64,000 nucleotides of DNA from Strongylocentrotus droebachiensis (GCA_035222895.1 JAVYIG010009879.1:1-64000); one strand, 5' to 3'; positions 10,346 to 22,340 are shown, numbered from the stretch's first letter. Numbers and translations are program-made. Notes: generated by a model not told the origin, from the letters alone.

Positions 10346-10360
10346 TGAAAAATATATGTT
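10346..10360 (-). promoter_or_regulatory. TATA-like promoter element shared by the lectin array
   Basis: AACATATATTTTTC on the minus strand lies about 55 nt upstream of the lectin G start codon. The same element is at about 2,806-2,820 (H), 15,076-15,090 (F), 20,846-20,860 (E) and 46,644-46,658 (B), with a diverged form (TATATTT) near 54,471-54,477 (A). Locus D has lost it by a deletion at about 26,727. Conservation next to the start codon suggests a short 5' untranslated region. Confidence 0.45.
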
Positions 10361-10559
10361 TTGAATATGATGGATGTTGGCCTGATAATGAGGAAATGTA
10401 TCCCGATACTCAGAATATATAGAAAGCTGAGCTTGTTTTGTTGTTTTTAATGTATACACCCATAAAGTTTAAGTTTTCACATTAAAAAAAAAAAGTTTTT
10501 AATATGACGGATGTTGGCACTAAGATAACGAAATGTAGGAAATCCGCTCCAGTTAAATG

Positions 10560-10690
10560 GACTAATTTCCTTTCTTTCTCTCTCTTCGTGTCTCTCTCTC
10601 TCATACATACATACACTCTCTCTATCTGCCTATCGTTCTATCTCTCTCCCTCTCGTCTATCAAATATCCCTATCTCTTTCTCCACCCATT
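10560..10690. repeat. CT-rich microsatellite upstream of lectin exon 1
   Basis: CTCTCTCT, ACATACATACA and related words follow the 5' flank of each lectin gene. Counterparts lie at 3,125-3,245, 15,287-15,410, 15,815-15,955, 21,135-21,260, 33,160-33,235, 46,875-47,000 and 47,405-47,530. It produces only low-complexity Ser/Leu frames. Confidence 0.85.
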
Positions 10691-10854
10691 CATAATTTAG
10701 GTCAAACTATTTTGCTACTCTCAAATCACTTGATTGGATTCTTAAAATGAAACATCTAATTCGCCAAACATTTTGTAATCTTACAGGCAATTTTATTTTA
10801 CTATGTCAAGGAAATAAAATGGGGTCGTTTACAAATAATTGTTACCAAAGTAGT

Positions 10855-11330
10855 AGTTTACACGCATCACCACTATGGTAGTTTACACACATTACCACTG
10901 TGGTAATTTACACGTTATAATAATGTGGTAGTTTACACGCATTACCACTGTGGTAGTTTACACATATTGCCACTGTGGTAGTTTACACACATCAACACTA
11001 TAGTAGTTTACACACATCACCAATGTGGCCGTTTACACATATTACTAATATAATACTTTAAACTTATTCCCACTGTGGTTTACACTTATTACTGCTGTTT
11101 GCCGTTTACACACATTACTACTGTGAGCGTTTACACATATAACAACTGTTGTAGTTTACACAAATGAACACTGTGGTAGTTTACACCCATCACCACTATA
11201 GTCGTTTACACAGTTACCACTGCGGTAGTTTACCCACGTTACCACTGTAATACTTAAAACACATCAACATTGTGGTAGCTTTAACAAATACACACATTGC
11301 CACTTTGGTAAGTTACACATATATCCACAT
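10855..11330. repeat. 25-bp minisatellite array downstream of lectin F
   Basis: About 18 units, each carrying ACTGTGGTAGTTTACAC or a variant. Further single units continue into the 3' untranslated region of locus F at about 11,635-11,705, where the last unit becomes coding. Confidence 0.9.
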
Positions 11331-11679
11331 TATATCCATGTATCCATATATCCTTTTTTCTTTTTTATCATCATCTACGATCTCTTTTTCTATCTATCTT
11401 TTCTTCACTGCTCTACCCATCTCTCTCGCTCTGCCGGCATCCTCATCATATGAAACCTATTTCATGTAACTTACCCAAATATAGCTGTTATCAATTTTAT
11501 AGTGTATCACTACTGTATCTGTTATGATTGTTATTATTTAATTTAGAAATTTATCTCTGTAAACTTTTACCAGTTAAAAAAAAAAATCCGAATGGACAAT
11601 ATATACTTAATTTCGATTTCGATTTCACTTTCAATTTGTGGTAATTTACACACATTACCACTGTCGTCGTTTACACACA

Positions 11680-14600
11680 TTACCACTGTGGTAGTTTACA
11701 CACATAAGCTCTCACCATTGCCGAATTACAAGCGCCATCATTCCACGTATATTCATTGGCCGAATGAAACTCGGCGCAGTCCTGGTTTCCACCATAGCTG
11801 TTAGGCTGTCCGCTCTCCCAGATCTCATAGTCTAGATTCGAGCCGTCACTCCATTCCCAGCTATCTTCCGTAGTCTTGTCATGCAGACCGATCCATACAA
11901 TGGTTTCGGATGTAACCTATTAACAAGGAAGTGTGTAGCATTTAAATAACAGGGGATAAAGAAAGGGAAAAGGGTGGGGAAACAAGGAAAGAAAGAGTAC
12001 GAAAGAGAGAGAGAGAGGGGTGTCGCATGATTACATAAAAACTGCTGTTAGAGAGTGCCTTGCTTTACATATTGGTACGTATAAAGCAAATACAAATTAT
12101 AAAAAATGGGGAACAACAACAAGTTAAATTGGCCTATGGAAAATTACCATCATGCCTTAATACACGAATTATCTAAGAATATGAAGAATATTTTATTGTA
12201 AAATCAAATGTATATAATATATGTACAGGTAAACGATTTGTAATGAGGTTCATTCCCCTATTCGGTCTGATCACCATTTTGAAATAGATTTTGATTTTAG
12301 AATTAACTATAGCTCTGTTCAGCACACAGATCTTTCTCGTTACTCGCTGGCTTGGACTGTACGTTTGCTTATTCTTGATACGTCCGTTTGCAGTATCATT
12401 CCAGAAGTCATCTTTGTTTCAAAATTGCCATTTCATTATCAAATATGAATCCCTGCAGCTCGGAGGCTATCATGAAATTTGTTGCAAAACGTTTCCGTCA
12501 TCTTTACTCATGATCCATTTCCCTTTCTTTCCGTAATTTCCTCGCCTTTCTCTTCTATAAATATACAAGAGAACCCTACACAAACTTATTCTTAATGAGA
12601 TTTACGCCCTCTTCCTTTATTCACTTTGCATTTTGAACCAATTTACATCATAATATGTATAGCATTCTTTAAGTACTTTGTTAGTATGAAAAAATAGAAG
12701 AAAATATATGCTACTTTGGACAGGAAAGGGAAGTTAAAAGCGTACCACTTTACTGCGGATGCTTTCATAAAGCACTGAAAGAAAGGTCATCTCTTGTTTC
12801 GAATGGATAGAAGTGAGATGTCCAAGGCTCATGTTAGAGTCAACATCAGAACAAGGAACGGAGAAACCAGAGCAGTGCATCTCAGCTCCAAGCCAAGTAA
12901 TGTTTTTCACCGAGAAATACCTAGCGAGAAATCAAAAAGATGATAGAATTCCAAATGAATCTGAAAGATTTAAAAAAAATTATCAAACATCTTATGAAAA
13001 AGTTTTTTATCCCAAATAATTTGGTATCATTTGTGTTTGGTATGTGTTATATGCAATATTTTTTCCGTAACATGAGAGTAATTTTAATAGTTTCATACTA
13101 TTAATTAAATGTAATGTTAACTGTTATTGTATAATTGTTTTAAATGGGGGCACGCTAAAAGAGTCCTATCTCACACCCCGGGGCAACGTGTCTGACACGG
13201 CCGGTTGTAGCAACTACTCCGAAGATCAAGATTACATTAATCTTGATCTAAGAAGACACGAACGAACGGTATGTGTTCACGCTGGGCTGAACAGAAGACA
13301 TTGTTTAAGAGAGCGCAAAAATCAATTGGGATTTGGGTATTAATTCTTTACAGATCCAAATGACATCCCTAACAAAATTAATCATACCACACAATATATC
13401 AAAGAACATTTGTACGCGCTTATGTGTGTGACTTTGTTTCTGCAAAAAGCAAATGCAATGCATCTCATTTGATACATTCAATTCATTCTCTCACTTTGAT
13501 ACTTTGGCGCAAGTCAATTTTTGCACTCTATCAAACAATGCCTCATCTTTATCCAAGCGTGGAAACATACCACACAAAAATGATACCAAACGATCCGGGA
13601 TATAACACTCTTTCAAAACATGTTTGCTAACCTTTCGTTCATTGCTGACTTTTAAAATAAATGAAAATTTTCTGAGTGTAAACTTTGTTTTGACTCACAC
13701 GGTATAGAGTGGTGAAGTGTGACGTCATCAAAAATCTAATTTTAGATCTAATTTTGTGTCGTTGTAGTGGATGAGTCTATGTAGATCACATGGTTCACGG
13801 TTCGAGTCCCACCGCGGTATTAATGTACTTTGACAAGAAAATGATTTACATTTGCCACCTTAAACCAGGGGGGGCGTTTTACAAAACTTGTCAACAGACA
13901 AATGACAATTTTTGTTATAAGCTACGGAAATCCTTGCTCTGATTGGTTATCAGCAGATTTGTCACTGATTTTTGTCATTTGTCATTGAAAAAAAGCTTTG
14001 TGAAACGGGCCCTTGGTGTCAAATGGGTGAGTACCCGGTAGGATGCGAACGTTAGTGTGGTTTGATTGCAATGTGTGCGCTTGTGAAATGGCACCTGCCG
14101 GAATGCGTTATTTTTTTCTGCGGCACAGATTGGGGTTAGGTGCGTGTTGAGCCTATGGGAAAGTTTAGGGTTAGGGTTAGGGTTAAATCAAGACCCCTTT
14201 AGAAAAAAGCCCCAATCTGTGCCGCAGAAAAAAAATGACGCTGCCGGAATACCCCCCCCCCCCCCCCCCCCCCCGCCCCCCCCCCCCCCTTCCTCTAGAG
14301 GCGTCTTATTTTTTCGTACGCAAGCAAGCCCAGATTGAAATAGAAAAATGCCTTTATCCCTTAAAAAATACCTTACAGGCGCGGGGCCAGGGTGCAATTA
14401 AAACCCCGACAAATCGTAAAAGCTTTTGAATTCGTAATGGCTATCGAGGCCCTGTTCGAAGTGAGGAGTAAAATTCATCCAAAATTCACCTTCGCGTATC
14501 TCCCTTATTTTGCTTTCAAAGCTCATTAACATTTCACAGCACATACAAAATGATAATATTATTCTTCAAATAAATTTACATTCAAAACTGTGAAGTACAT

Positions 14601-15027
14601 TTTTAAATAAAGGCATTTTTGTGTTTCAGAGGTCGGTGATCCTGGGCTCGCTTGCGTATTAAAAAATAAGACGTCCTCCGGAGTAGAGCGTGTGCACTAT
14701 CATGATTGTGTAGATTAGCGAATGAATCCAATGACCGGGGTCATCATTACAATGTAAACGCTTTGAATATCCACATTTACTAGAGAAACGCAGTTGAGCT
14801 ATACCAATGTGACTGTTATCATCATTACTATTAGTACTATAATTATTATTATCATGATCATTATAATTATAATTAGTTTTTATTATGTATGCTTACCTGT
14901 AGCAGTTACTCTGGAAGGCTGTCCACAGAGGAGGACATCCACACCCTCCGGCTTTGCAGCCCGGTAGGACCGGCAGCATCACAGCTGACGATGCGATGAC
15001 CAAGATCGTGACTATCTTGTTGAACAT
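11680..15027 (-). CDS. Secreted C-type lectin, locus F (three exons)
   Basis: Exons 14,897-15,027, 12,746-12,920 and 11,680-11,916 join to a 180-residue protein with a signal peptide and one C-type lectin domain. The cysteine pattern, WIGLHD, QPN and WND (TWNDGAC) are intact, so calcium-dependent sugar binding is plausible. It differs from its neighbours by a shorter segment before the last cysteine (NSAMVRAYVC) and by VTSETIV at the start of exon 3. Exon 1 reads GCKAGG where most copies have GCQAGG. Intron 1 carries a left-truncated fold-back element that itself holds an unrelated 219-bp insertion, plus a MITE with telomere-like repeats. Splice signals are canonical (CAG|GTAAGC at exon 1). 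Confidence 0.85.
12968..13702. mobile_element. TA-flanked fold-back element, left-truncated (unit F)
   Basis: The right arm (to GACTCACACGG, then TA) is complete. The left arm starts part-way, near TATCAAACATCTTATG. It is interrupted at 13,049-13,267 by another insertion. It corresponds to the element at 18,985-19,629. Confidence 0.6.
13049..13267. mobile_element. 219-bp insertion with 10-bp target duplication
   Basis: GGTATGTGTT flanks the insert at 13,039-13,048 and 13,268-13,277; the other units have a single copy. The insert contains ATCAAGATTACATTAATCTTGAT (a hairpin; positions about 13,226-13,248) and a GC-rich stretch around 13,170-13,210. I do not recognise the family. A short retroelement fragment is the likeliest explanation. 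Confidence 0.6.
13755..13820 (+). repeat. tRNA-related sequence, units F to A
   Basis: GTCGTTGTAGTGGATGAGTC followed by GGTTCGAGTCC (B box) matches the tRNA-like element of unit G. Other copies are at 19,635-19,791, 25,470-25,650 and 45,415-45,589 (each split by a palindromic insertion) and 53,275-53,341. CTATG/CATGG in several copies can form a 5-bp anticodon-like stem around TAGATCC, which would present GAT. These look like relics carried along by unit duplication. Confidence 0.45.
13868..14012. mobile_element. MITE with GGGCGTTTCACAAA ends (unit F)
   Basis: A 145-bp fold-back sequence whose ends (GGGCGTTTTACAAAACTTGT and CTTTGTGAAACGGGCCC) are inverted copies. The interior TGTCATTTGTCA and TGACAAATGACA words also pair. 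Other copies are at 19,809-19,953, 25,669-25,812, 45,608-45,752, 53,388-53,530 and, outside the lectin array, 55,504-55,649. A related but diverged copy is at about 57,874-58,018. Confidence 0.75.
14105..14241. mobile_element. MITE with telomere-like repeats and 9-bp target duplication
   Basis: The inverted ends GCGTTATTTTTTTCTGCGGC (continuing to GGGG at 14,135) match the complement of the right end for about 31 bp. TGCCGGAAT is duplicated on both sides (14,096-14,104 and 14,242-14,250). The interior holds TTAGGGTTAGGGTTAGGG. A second copy in the opposite orientation is at 57,498-57,661. The 9-bp duplication points to the Mutator-like superfamily. Confidence 0.7.
14291..14682. mobile_element. 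MITE with GGACGTCTTATTTTTTCGTA ends (unit F)
   Basis: About 390 bp. The inverted ends include GGCGTCTTATTTTTTCGTAC and, on the right, AAAAAATAAGACGTCCTCCG, and extend about 45 bp to AGCCCAGATT. Equivalent copies are at 20,061-20,448, 25,926-26,310, 45,861-46,248 and 53,661-54,047. It directly follows the poly-C tract in each unit and has no coding capacity. Confidence 0.75.
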
Positions 15028-15549
15028 TTTGGCTACAAATGAACGTCTGTCTTTTAGCAAGTGTTCACAGCAATATGAAAAATATATGTTTTGAATATGA
15101 TGGATGTTGACCTGATAATATCCCGATACTCAGAATCTATAGAAGGCTGAGCTTGTTTTGTTGTTTTTAGTGTATACGCCCATAAAGTGTAAGTTTTCAC
15201 ATTAAAAAAAAAAGTTTTTAATATGACGGATGTTGGCACTAAGATAACGAAATGTAGGAAATCCGCTCCAGTTAAATGGACTAATTTCCTTTCTTTCTAT
15301 CTCTTCGTGTCTCTCTCTCATACATACATACACTCTCTCTATCTGCCTATCGTTCTATCTCTCTCCCTCTCGTCTATCAAATATCCCTATCTCTTTCTTC
15401 ACCCATTCATAATTTAGGTCAAACTAATTTTCTACTTTGATTGGATTCCTAAAATGATACATCTGATTAGCCAAACATTTTGTAATCTTACAGGCAATTT
15501 TATTGTATTATGTCAACTTTGTGAAGGATATAAATGGGGTCGTTTACAA

Positions 15550-15831
15550 ATGACTATTACCATAGTAGTAGTTTACGCACACATTACAAATATGGTATCT
15601 TATACAAACATAACGATTTATGGTAGATTACACGCATTACCACTGTGGTAGTTTTAGAATAATCCCAATCAACCCCGAGGGGCGCAGGGGCGGGCGGCTC
15701 GCCAAGGTTCCCCGAGAGCCAGTATAGAAACAGCTATGCTTCGAATATTAAAACGGTCGATATATCTTTTATATACCGAATTCACAACAAAATCTACAAA
15801 GAAATCTTACCTTATCATTTTCTCTCTCTTC

Positions 15832-15868
<37 letters not shown>

Positions 15869-16715
15869 ACATACATACACTCTCTCTATCTGCCTATCGT
15901 TCTATCTCTCTCCCTCTCGTCTATTAAATATCCCTATCTCTTTCTTCACCCATTCATAATTTAGGTCAAACTATTTTGCTACTCTCAAATCATTTGATTT
16001 GATTCTTAAAATGAAACATCTGATTAGCCAAACATTTTGTAATCTTACAGGCAATTTAATTTTCTTATGTCAACTTTGTCAAGGATATCAAATGGGGTCG
16101 TTTTACAAATGACTACTACCAAAGTAGTAGTTTACGCACATTACCAATATGGTATTTTACAAACAACATGAATATGGTAGATTTCACGCATTACCACTGT
16201 GGTAGTTTTAACATAATCATACTGTGGTTGTTTACACACATTGCCACTGTGGTATTTTAAACATATTACCAGTGTGGTCGATTACACACGTAACTACTGT
16301 GGTCGTTCACACATATTCCCACTGTAGTACCTTAAACACATCAACATTGTGGTAGTTTACACGCATTACCACTGTGGCAGTTTACACGTAATTATACTGT
16401 GGTAGTTTACACATATTACCACTGTGGTAGTTTAAACACATTCCCACTGCGGTAGTTTATCCATATTACCACTATATTACTTTAAACTTATTCCCACCCT
16501 GGTTTACACGTATTACTGCTGTGGTCGTTTACACACATTACTACTGTGAGCGTTTACACATATAACCACTGATGCATGTTTACACACGTCAACACTGTGG
16601 CAGTTTACACCCATTACCATTGTAGTCATTTACGCACAATCCCACTGTAATACTTTAAACACATCGACATTGTGGTAGCTTTAACAAATACAAACATTGC
16701 CACATTGGTAATTTA
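15550..16715. repeat. 25-bp minisatellite arrays downstream of lectin E
   Basis: A short array (15,550-15,655) and a longer one (16,105-16,715) of the ACTGTGGTAGTTTACAC unit are separated by a non-repeat segment. That segment contains GGGGCGGGCGGCTCGCC (about 15,680) and a second copy of the CT-rich block. The same arrangement is found at 47,150-48,335, which marks a shared duplication. Confidence 0.85.
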
Positions 16716-17072
16716 CACAAAAATCCACATATAAATCCATGTATCCATATATCCTTTTCCTTTTTTATTATCATCTACGATCTAATTTTGACTTTCTCTC
16801 TTTCTATCTTTTCTTCACTGCTCTACCCATCCCCCCTGCCTACTTAACTTTGGTCCTCTTCAACTCATCCTCATTGTACGAAACGTATTTCATGTAACTT
16901 ACCCAACTAATTCTGTTGTAAATTTAGTTATTTATTACTGTAAATGTTTATAATTGTGATTTTTGTTTTCGTAAATTGATCTCAGTAGGTCTTGCCAATG
17001 AAAAAAATAATCCGAATGGACAATTAATACCTAATTTCAATGTTAAATTAAATTTGTGGTAATGTACACACA

Positions 17073-20000
17073 TTACCACTGTGGTAGTTTACACACATAA
17101 GCTGTCGCATGGTATGCACTGTCGCCGTCAGAATCACAAGCGAGATCATACCACTTATATTTGTAGGCCGTGTAAAACATGGAGCAGTCCTCGTTTCCAC
17201 CAGCGCTGTTAGGCTGTCCGCTCGCCCAGATCTCATAGTCTAGACTCGAGCCGTCACTCCATTCCCAGCTAGCTTCCGTAGTCTGGTCATGCAGACCGAT
17301 CCATACATAGGTATTGGATGTAATCTATTAACAAAGAAGTGTGTAGCATTTATTTAAAAGGGGATAAAGCAAGGAAAGGGTGGGGAAACAAGAGAGAAAG
17401 AGTATGAAAGAGAGAGAGAGAGAGATCTAGAGAAACCAAATATGGAAGTTCATACCGTATAGGGTGATCCAATAAAATGCTTATAGAGAATGCCTTGTAT
17501 TACATATACGTATAAAGCAAATATAAATTATCAAAAATGGGGAACAACATCAAATGATGATAATTTAATAGGCATATGGAAAGTTACTATCATATACCCC
17601 TATTCGATCTGAACGCAATTTCGAAATTGATTTTGATTTTAGAATTAACTATACCCCTACTCAGGACATAGATCTTTTTCTTTCCTCGTTGGCTGGGACT
17701 GTGACTTTGCTTATACTTGATTATACATCCGTTTACAGGATCATTATAGAAGTCGTATTTGTTTCCATCTTGCCATTTCATTATTAATAATGAATCCATG
17801 CAGATCGGTGGCTAACATGAAATTTGTTGCAAAACGTTTCCTTCATCTTTACTCATGATCCATTTTCCTTTCTTTCCGTTATTTCCTCGCCTTTCTCTTC
17901 TATATTCAAGAGGACCCTACACAAGCTTTTTCTTATTAGTTTACGGCTTTTTCCTTTTAACAGTTGTCATGCATTCTCAACCCATCTTACATCATTATAT
18001 GTATTATTTGAGTACTTTATTAATGTGAAAAAAATGGAAGAAATTAAATGCTACTTTGAAAAGAAAAGGGAAGTTAAAAGCGTACCACTTTACTACGGAT
18101 GCTTTCATAAAGCACCGAAAGAAAGGTCATCTCTTCTTTCGAATGGATAGAAGTGAGATGTCCAAGGCTGATGGTAGAGTCAACATCAGAACAAGGAACG
18201 GAGAAACCAGAGCAGAGCATCTCAGCTCCATGCCAAGTAATGTTTTTCACCGAGAAATACCTAGCGAGAAATTAGGAAGATGACAATATTCCAATTGAAT
18301 CTGAAAGATTTTTGTTCTAAACTTACAAATTTAAATCTGAAATAGTGTCAGAAGAATACACTGCCTTTTAAGAAGGCGTTCACTTGTTTCACTTGCTTCA
18401 CTTGCTCATATTCTCCTAAAACTGAATCGTTATCATGCCCGCTCAGCAAGAATCACGAAAACACTTAAGTTTGAAGAAAAAAAAAGTATAAAATTATAGT
18501 GCCAGAACTCTACCCTTTTATTGGCAAGCTTGCTGCTCCTTTCTTACAGTAATCATATATAACAAGATACATGTTCATAAAAAAAACGAGATAGGAAACA
18601 AAGAAATAAATCGGTAAAATGGTTAAGGAGTTAAAATAAAAAAATATGAATAAAAACACATGAAATGATGTAGTGAGTGTACTTAGGGGTTTTGGAATAA
18701 ACAAATTCATATATTAGCCATATCCAAAAGCAGAAAAAGCAAATGCACTGTACACGGAAGTGCTCATATGGGGCTTCACACGCTGGTAGCAACACTGCTT
18801 GGCCCTAACACTTAAGCCATTTCGTGTCATCTTGAATATGAGAGCGAGAGCAATCCTTTCCATACACATTCTATATTTTCCAAACGGACATAACATGAAT
18901 GACAAATCCCACAATTTTTTTTGCTCGATATTACAAGATCTCAACGTTCTCTTGAAAACTGCAAATTAACAATCTCCTGATCTACAGTGTGAGTCCAAAA
19001 AAGTTTACACCTAGAAAATTGCCAATTATTTTTAAAATCATCAATGAACAGTAAATTATTATACATCTTATGAAAAAGTGTTTTATTCCAAATAATTTGG
19101 TATCATTTTGTGTGTGGTATGTGTTCACGCTGGGATGAATAGGAGACATTGTTTAAGAGAGTGCAAAAATCGACTTGCGCCAAAGTAATAAATGTGATGT
19201 TTGAATAAAACGATTGGGATTTGGGTATTAATTCTGTCTTTGCAGATCCAAATGACATCCCTAACAAAATTAATCATACCACACCTATCAAAATAATATC
19301 AAATATCAAAGAACATTTGTGCGTACGCGCGTGTCTGGATGTGTGTGTGTGTGTGTGACTTTGTTTCTGCAAAAAGCAAATGCAATGCATCTCATTTAAA
19401 ACATTCAATTCATTCTCTCACTTTGATACTTTGGCGCAAGTCGATTTTTGCACTCTCGCAAACAATGCCTCCTCTTCATCCAAGCGTAAACACATACCAC
19501 ACAAAAATGATACCAAACGATCCGGGATATAACACTCTGTCAAAACATGTGTGATAATCTTTCGTTCATAGCTCACTTTTAAAATAAATGTCAATTTTCT
19601 GAGTGTAAACTTTGTTTTGACTCACATGGTATAGAGATTTCGTTGTAGTGGATAAGTCTATGCATGGGCGTAAATCTGTAATTGATACCTATTGTTCAGG
19701 GGGGATGATCTATTCATTCATCCCCCCCTGAACAATAGGTATTACGTAAGGATTGACGCCCATGTTCACGGTTCGAGTCCCACCGCGGTACTAATGTCCT
19801 TTGGCAACGGGGGGCGTTTCACAAAACTTGTCATCAGTGACAAATGACAGTTTTTGTTATAAGCTACGGAAATCCTTGCTCTGATTGGTTATCAGCAGAT
19901 TTGCCACTGATTTTTTTCATTTGTCATTGAAAAAATGCTTTGTGAAACGGGCCATTGGTGTCAAATGGGTGGGTACCCGGTAGGATGCGAACGTTAGTGT

Positions 20001-20796
20001 GGTTTGATTGCAATGTGTTTGCTTGTGAAATGGCACCTGTCGGAATCCCCCCCCCCCCTTCCTCCAGAGGCGTCTTATTTTTTCGTACGCAAGCAAGCCC
20101 AGATTGAAACATAAAAATGCCTTTATCCCTAAAAATCCCTTACAGGCGCGGGGCTAGGGTGCAAATAAAACCCCGACAAATCGTAAAAGCTTTTGAATTC
20201 TTAACGACTATCAAGGCCCTGTTCGAAGAGAGGAGCAAAATTCATCCAAAATTTACCTTCGCGTATCTCCCTTATTCTGGCTTCAAAGCTAATTAACATT
20301 TCACAGTACATACAAAATGATAATATTATTCTTCAAATCAATTTTCATTCAAAACTGTGGGGTATTTTTTTAAATATAGGCATTTTTCTGTTTCAGAGGT
20401 CAGTTAATCTGGGCCCGTTTGCATACAAAAAAATAAGACGTCCTCCGGGGTAGAGCATGTGCACTATCATGTGCAGATAAGCGAATGAATCCAATGACCG
20501 GAGTAATATAATAATTACAATGTGATCGCTTTGAACATCCACATTCACTATAGAAACGCAGTATTGAGCGCTTTAACAATGTGACTATTATCATTATTAC
20601 TATTACTACTATTATTATTATCATGATCATTATAATTATAATTAGTTTTTATTATGTATTCTTACCTGTAGCAGTTACTCTGGAAGGATGTCCACAGAGG
20701 AGGACACCCACACCCTCCGGCTTGGCAGCCCGGTAGGACCGGCAGCATCACAGCTGACGATGCGATGACCAAGATCGTGACTATCCTGTTGAACAT
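17073..20796 (-). CDS. Secreted C-type lectin, locus E (WND altered to WYD)
   Basis: Exons 20,666-20,796, 18,086-18,260 and 17,073-17,324 join to a 185-residue protein with a signal peptide and one C-type lectin domain. All six conserved cysteines and QPN are present. The motif that normally reads WND and gives calcium ligands is WYD here (KWYDLAC), so calcium-dependent sugar binding may be weakened or changed. AEMLC replaces AEMHC in exon 2, and NEDC replaces NQDC. Exon 3 has the long C-terminal loop (CDSDGDSAYHATAYVC) shared with locus D. Splice sites are canonical and the frame is open throughout. Intron 1 is close to identical to that of locus B. Confidence 0.85.
18985..19629. mobile_element. 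TA-flanked fold-back element (unit E)
   Basis: 645 bp between TA dinucleotides. The ends CAGTGTGAGTCCAAAAAAGT and AACTTTGTTTTGACTCACAT are inverted copies, with arms of about 200 bp. Matching copies lie at 24,821-25,463, 44,764-45,408 and 52,653-53,269. Confidence 0.7.
19663..19764. mobile_element. Short palindromic element CATGGGCGT...GACGCCCATG (unit E)
   Basis: A 102-bp near-perfect fold-back sequence (ACCTATTGTTCAGGGGGG pairs with CCCCCCTGAACAATAGGT). It interrupts the tRNA-like sequence. Copies in unit D (25,497-25,604) and unit B (45,442-45,543) are flanked by the 8-bp duplication AGTCTATG. Here the right duplication and about 12 further bases are missing, apparently by deletion between CATG words. 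Units F and A have the empty site. Confidence 0.75.
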
Positions 20797-21399
20797 TTTG
20801 GCTACAAATAAACGTCTGTCTTTTAGCAACTGTTCACAGCAATATTAAAAAATATATGTTTTGAATATGATGGATGTAGGCCTGATAATGAGGAAATGTA
20901 TCCCGATACTCAGAATCTATAGAAGGCTGACCTGGTTTCGTTGTTTTTAATGTATACACCCGTAAAGTGTAAGTTTTCACATTAAAACAAAAAAAAAGGT
21001 TTTTAATATGATGGATGTTGGCACTAAGATAACGAAATGTATCCCGATACTCAGAAACTATATAGGTTAAGCTTGTTTCGTTGTTCTATACACCTATTAG
21101 AAGGAAATCCGCTCCAGCTAAATGGGATAATTTCCTTTTTCTCTCTCTTCGTCTCTCTCTCTCTCTCTCATACATGCATACACTCTCTCTATCTGCCTAT
21201 CGTTCTATCTCTCTCCCTCTCGTCTATCAAATATCCCTATCTCTTTTTTCACCCATTCATATTTAGGTCAAACTATTTTGCAACTCTTAAATCATTTGAT
21301 TGGATTCTTAAAATAAAACATCTAATTCGCCAAACATTTTGTAATCTTACAGGCAATTTTATTTTACTATGTCAAGGAAATAAGATGGAGTCATTTACA

Positions 21400-22340
21400 A
21401 ATGATTATTACCAAAGTAGTAGTTTACGCACATTACTAATATGGTATTTTACAAACATCACGAATAAGGTATATTACACGCATTACCACCGTGGTACTTT
21501 ACATTTATTACCAGTGTGGTCGATTACACACGTAACTTATGTGGTCGTTCACATCTATTACCATTGTAGTACCCTAAACACATCAACATTGTGGTCGTTA
21601 CACGCATTACCACTGTGGTAGTTTATACACACAGGCGCGTACGCATGATTTTTTCAAGGGGGGGGGGTTTAACATTTTTAAATCGGGCCGAAGATTTCGC
21701 AACGACTCAGCCAGGGGGGGGGGGGGAGGGGTAAGAGGACACTTTTTTTCTTTTTTTTTTGGTCTCGAAATTTGAAAATTTGACATTTTGCTCCGTTGGT
21801 GGGGGGGGGGGGGGTAAGGTCAACTTTTTTAGGTCAGCCATTGGTATAATTTTAGTTTTTCTTTTTTCTTTTTATTAAAAAAAAAAAATACACATATAAA
21901 AAAACCCAAAGGGGGGGTTCAATCACATCACCACTATGGTAGTTCAAAACGCATTACCACTGTGGTAATTTACACGTAATAATAATGTGGTAGTTTACAC
22001 ATATCACCACTATAATACTTTAAACTCATTCCCACTGTGGTAGTTTACACATATTACTGCTGTGGTAGTTTACACACATTACTACTGTAAGCGTTTACAC
22101 ATATAACCACTGTTGTAGTTTACACACATCAACACCGTGGTCGTTTACACATATTACCACTGTGGTAGTTTACACACATCAACACTGTGGTAGTTTACAC
22201 CTATTCCAACTGTGGTCGTTTACACACATTCCCACTGTGGTAGTTTACCCATATCACCACTGTAATACTTTAAACTCATCAACATTGTGGTAGCTTAACA
22301 AATACACACATTGCCAATGTGGTAATTTACACATATATCC
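21400..22340. repeat. 25-bp minisatellite downstream of lectin D, with an insertion
   Basis: Units of the ACTGTGGTAGTTTACAC repeat at 21,400-21,640 and 21,925-22,340 flank a low-complexity insertion. Confidence 0.85.
21641..21920. mobile_element. G-run-rich insertion inside the minisatellite
   Basis: It begins CAGGCGCGTACGCATGATTT and contains several long G runs, T-rich stretches and GGTCTCGAAATTTGAAAATT. No equivalent is present in the other arrays, so it is a private insertion. I see no clear ends and no reading frame, and the family is unknown. Confidence 0.45.

Noticed and set aside
14164..14186. Possible real telomere or chromosome end
   Set aside because: Only three to four TTAGGG units inside a 137-bp MITE with target duplication; a second copy lies in mid-contig.
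15815..15955. Ser/Leu-rich frames in CT-rich blocks
   Set aside because: Simple-sequence translation; not conserved as a frame between units.
17824..18150. Plus-strand frames over lectin exon 2 regions (also 41,108, 43,540, 50,825)
   Set aside because: They run antisense to exon 2 of the lectins, and the minus-strand reading matches the lectin domain in all copies.
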